Assembly: GCA_003158355.1 (NCBI GenBank)
Contig: PMIV01000118.1
Location: 920 to 6,235, forward strand
Origin: Anaerolineaceae bacterium
GTDB taxonomy: Bacteria; Chloroflexota; Anaerolineae; Anaerolineales; Anaerolineaceae
Reading direction: 5' to 3'
Length of the DNA stretch: 5,316 nt
Shown: piece after piece, positions 5,050-5,316 of the stretch
Layout: each line of letters begins with the position of its first letter
How positions within the stretch are numbered: the first letter of the stretch is position 1
Position numbers and translations under genes: made by a program
Notes under the pieces: generated by a model
Database searches by the model: none
What the model was told of the DNA's origin: nothing
Seen by the model: only the letters and a program-made list of their open reading frames with translations

Positions 5050-5316
5050 TTAATGCTTGCCGCCCTTGGCCAGCTTCATGATCTCCGCCTTTGTTACGTA
5101 GGTATTGATCAATTTACCGTCCTCCATTTGCAGCACGCGGTCAACAAACTCGCACATGCGCAGATCATGGGTTACCATGATGCCGGCGCGGTTCTGCTCG
5201 TGAATGAGGCTGGCAAAAGTTTCAACCACCTGGTAGGCCCGTTCGGTATCCAGGCTGGCGGTGGGTTCATCTGCCAGTACCAGGCTGGGGTTGTGGATGA
5301 GGGCGCGGGCAATCGC
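5050..5316 (-). CDS. C-terminal part of an ABC transporter ATP-binding protein (LolD/MacB-like), truncated by window edge
   Basis: The last 88 codons and the TAA (5052-5050) of an ABC ATPase are visible; the Walker A, Q-loop and signature motif lie outside. The fragment starts with AIARAL, the residues that normally follow LSGGQQQRV. It continues with Walker B LVLADEPTASLD (residues 12-23 of the fragment; catalytic Glu at 17), the H-loop MVTHDLRMCEFVDRV (His at 50) and the terminal MEDGKL. The ADEPTASLD wording is typical of the MacB/LolD/FtsE-like group, whose ATPases pair with FtsX/MacB-type permeases in lipoprotein, antibiotic or peptide export and in envelope signalling. About 20 residues follow the core and end in a basic tail, KLAKGGKH. 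Any permease partner would lie to the right, upstream on this strand, since only the terminator follows. The substrate cannot be predicted from the ATPase alone. Confidence 0.92.
   Translation of the reverse strand, partial: AIARALIHNPSLVLADEPTASLDTERAYQVVETFASLIHEQNRAGIMVTHDLRMCEFVDRVLQMEDGKLINTYVTKAEIMKLAKGGKH

Noticed and set aside
1..5316. Defence system, mobile element, CRISPR array, tRNA or riboswitch
   Set aside because: I saw no transposase, integrase, nuclease, toxin-antitoxin pair, regularly spaced repeats, cloverleaf-like segment or long structured leader; every gap is under about 170 bases and is accounted for by promoters, leaders and terminators.

Overview
The window reads as ordinary bacterial chromosome: compact genes on both strands, leaders with Shine-Dalgarno sites, sigma70-type promoter elements and Rho-independent terminators. 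There are no RNA genes, CRISPR arrays, insertion sequences or phage genes. The gene set (AIM24-family protein, PAS-PAS-GGDEF protein, large GT-C-like membrane protein, free-standing AlaX, LolD/MacB-type ABC ATPase) and moderate GC would fit a free-living bacterium, possibly of the Chloroflexota (Anaerolineae-like). That placement is only an impression from protein style and could not be tested here.

Layout, left to right. Positions 1-260 (minus) hold the N-terminal 86 residues of a single-span membrane protein, probably a sensor or receptor, cut by the window edge. Positions 261-422 hold its leader, a tandem TTAACG repeat and a hairpin terminator. Positions 423-1097 (minus) encode an AIM24/TIGR00266-family protein with a clear promoter and Shine-Dalgarno site. 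Positions 1236-2606 (plus) encode a diguanylate cyclase with two PAS domains, an intact GGEEF active site and an RxxD inhibitory site; it is divergent from the AIM24 gene. Positions 2612-4123 (minus) encode a membrane protein of about 12 spans resembling GT-C glycosyltransferases, convergent with the cyclase across 5 bases. Positions 4254-4958 (plus) encode an AlaX alanyl-tRNA editing protein, divergent from the membrane protein, with back-to-back TATAAT boxes between them. A strong bidirectional terminator (4998-5033) separates AlaX from the C-terminal 88 residues of an ABC transporter ATPase (5050-5316, minus), cut by the right edge.

The genes do not form an evident pathway or a single operon; each complete gene appears to have its own promoter. 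Two themes recur: signalling (truncated membrane sensor, c-di-GMP synthase) and the cell envelope (GT-C-like protein, ABC ATPase). AlaX is a translation quality-control enzyme unrelated to either. I found no convincing novel multi-gene system. The points most worth a second look are a TTAACG-N5-TTAACG site over the expected -35 region of the truncated sensor gene, an Asp in place of the usual zinc-binding Cys in AlaX, and short inverted repeats at the predicted mRNA 5' ends of two minus-strand genes, one touching the Shine-Dalgarno site.
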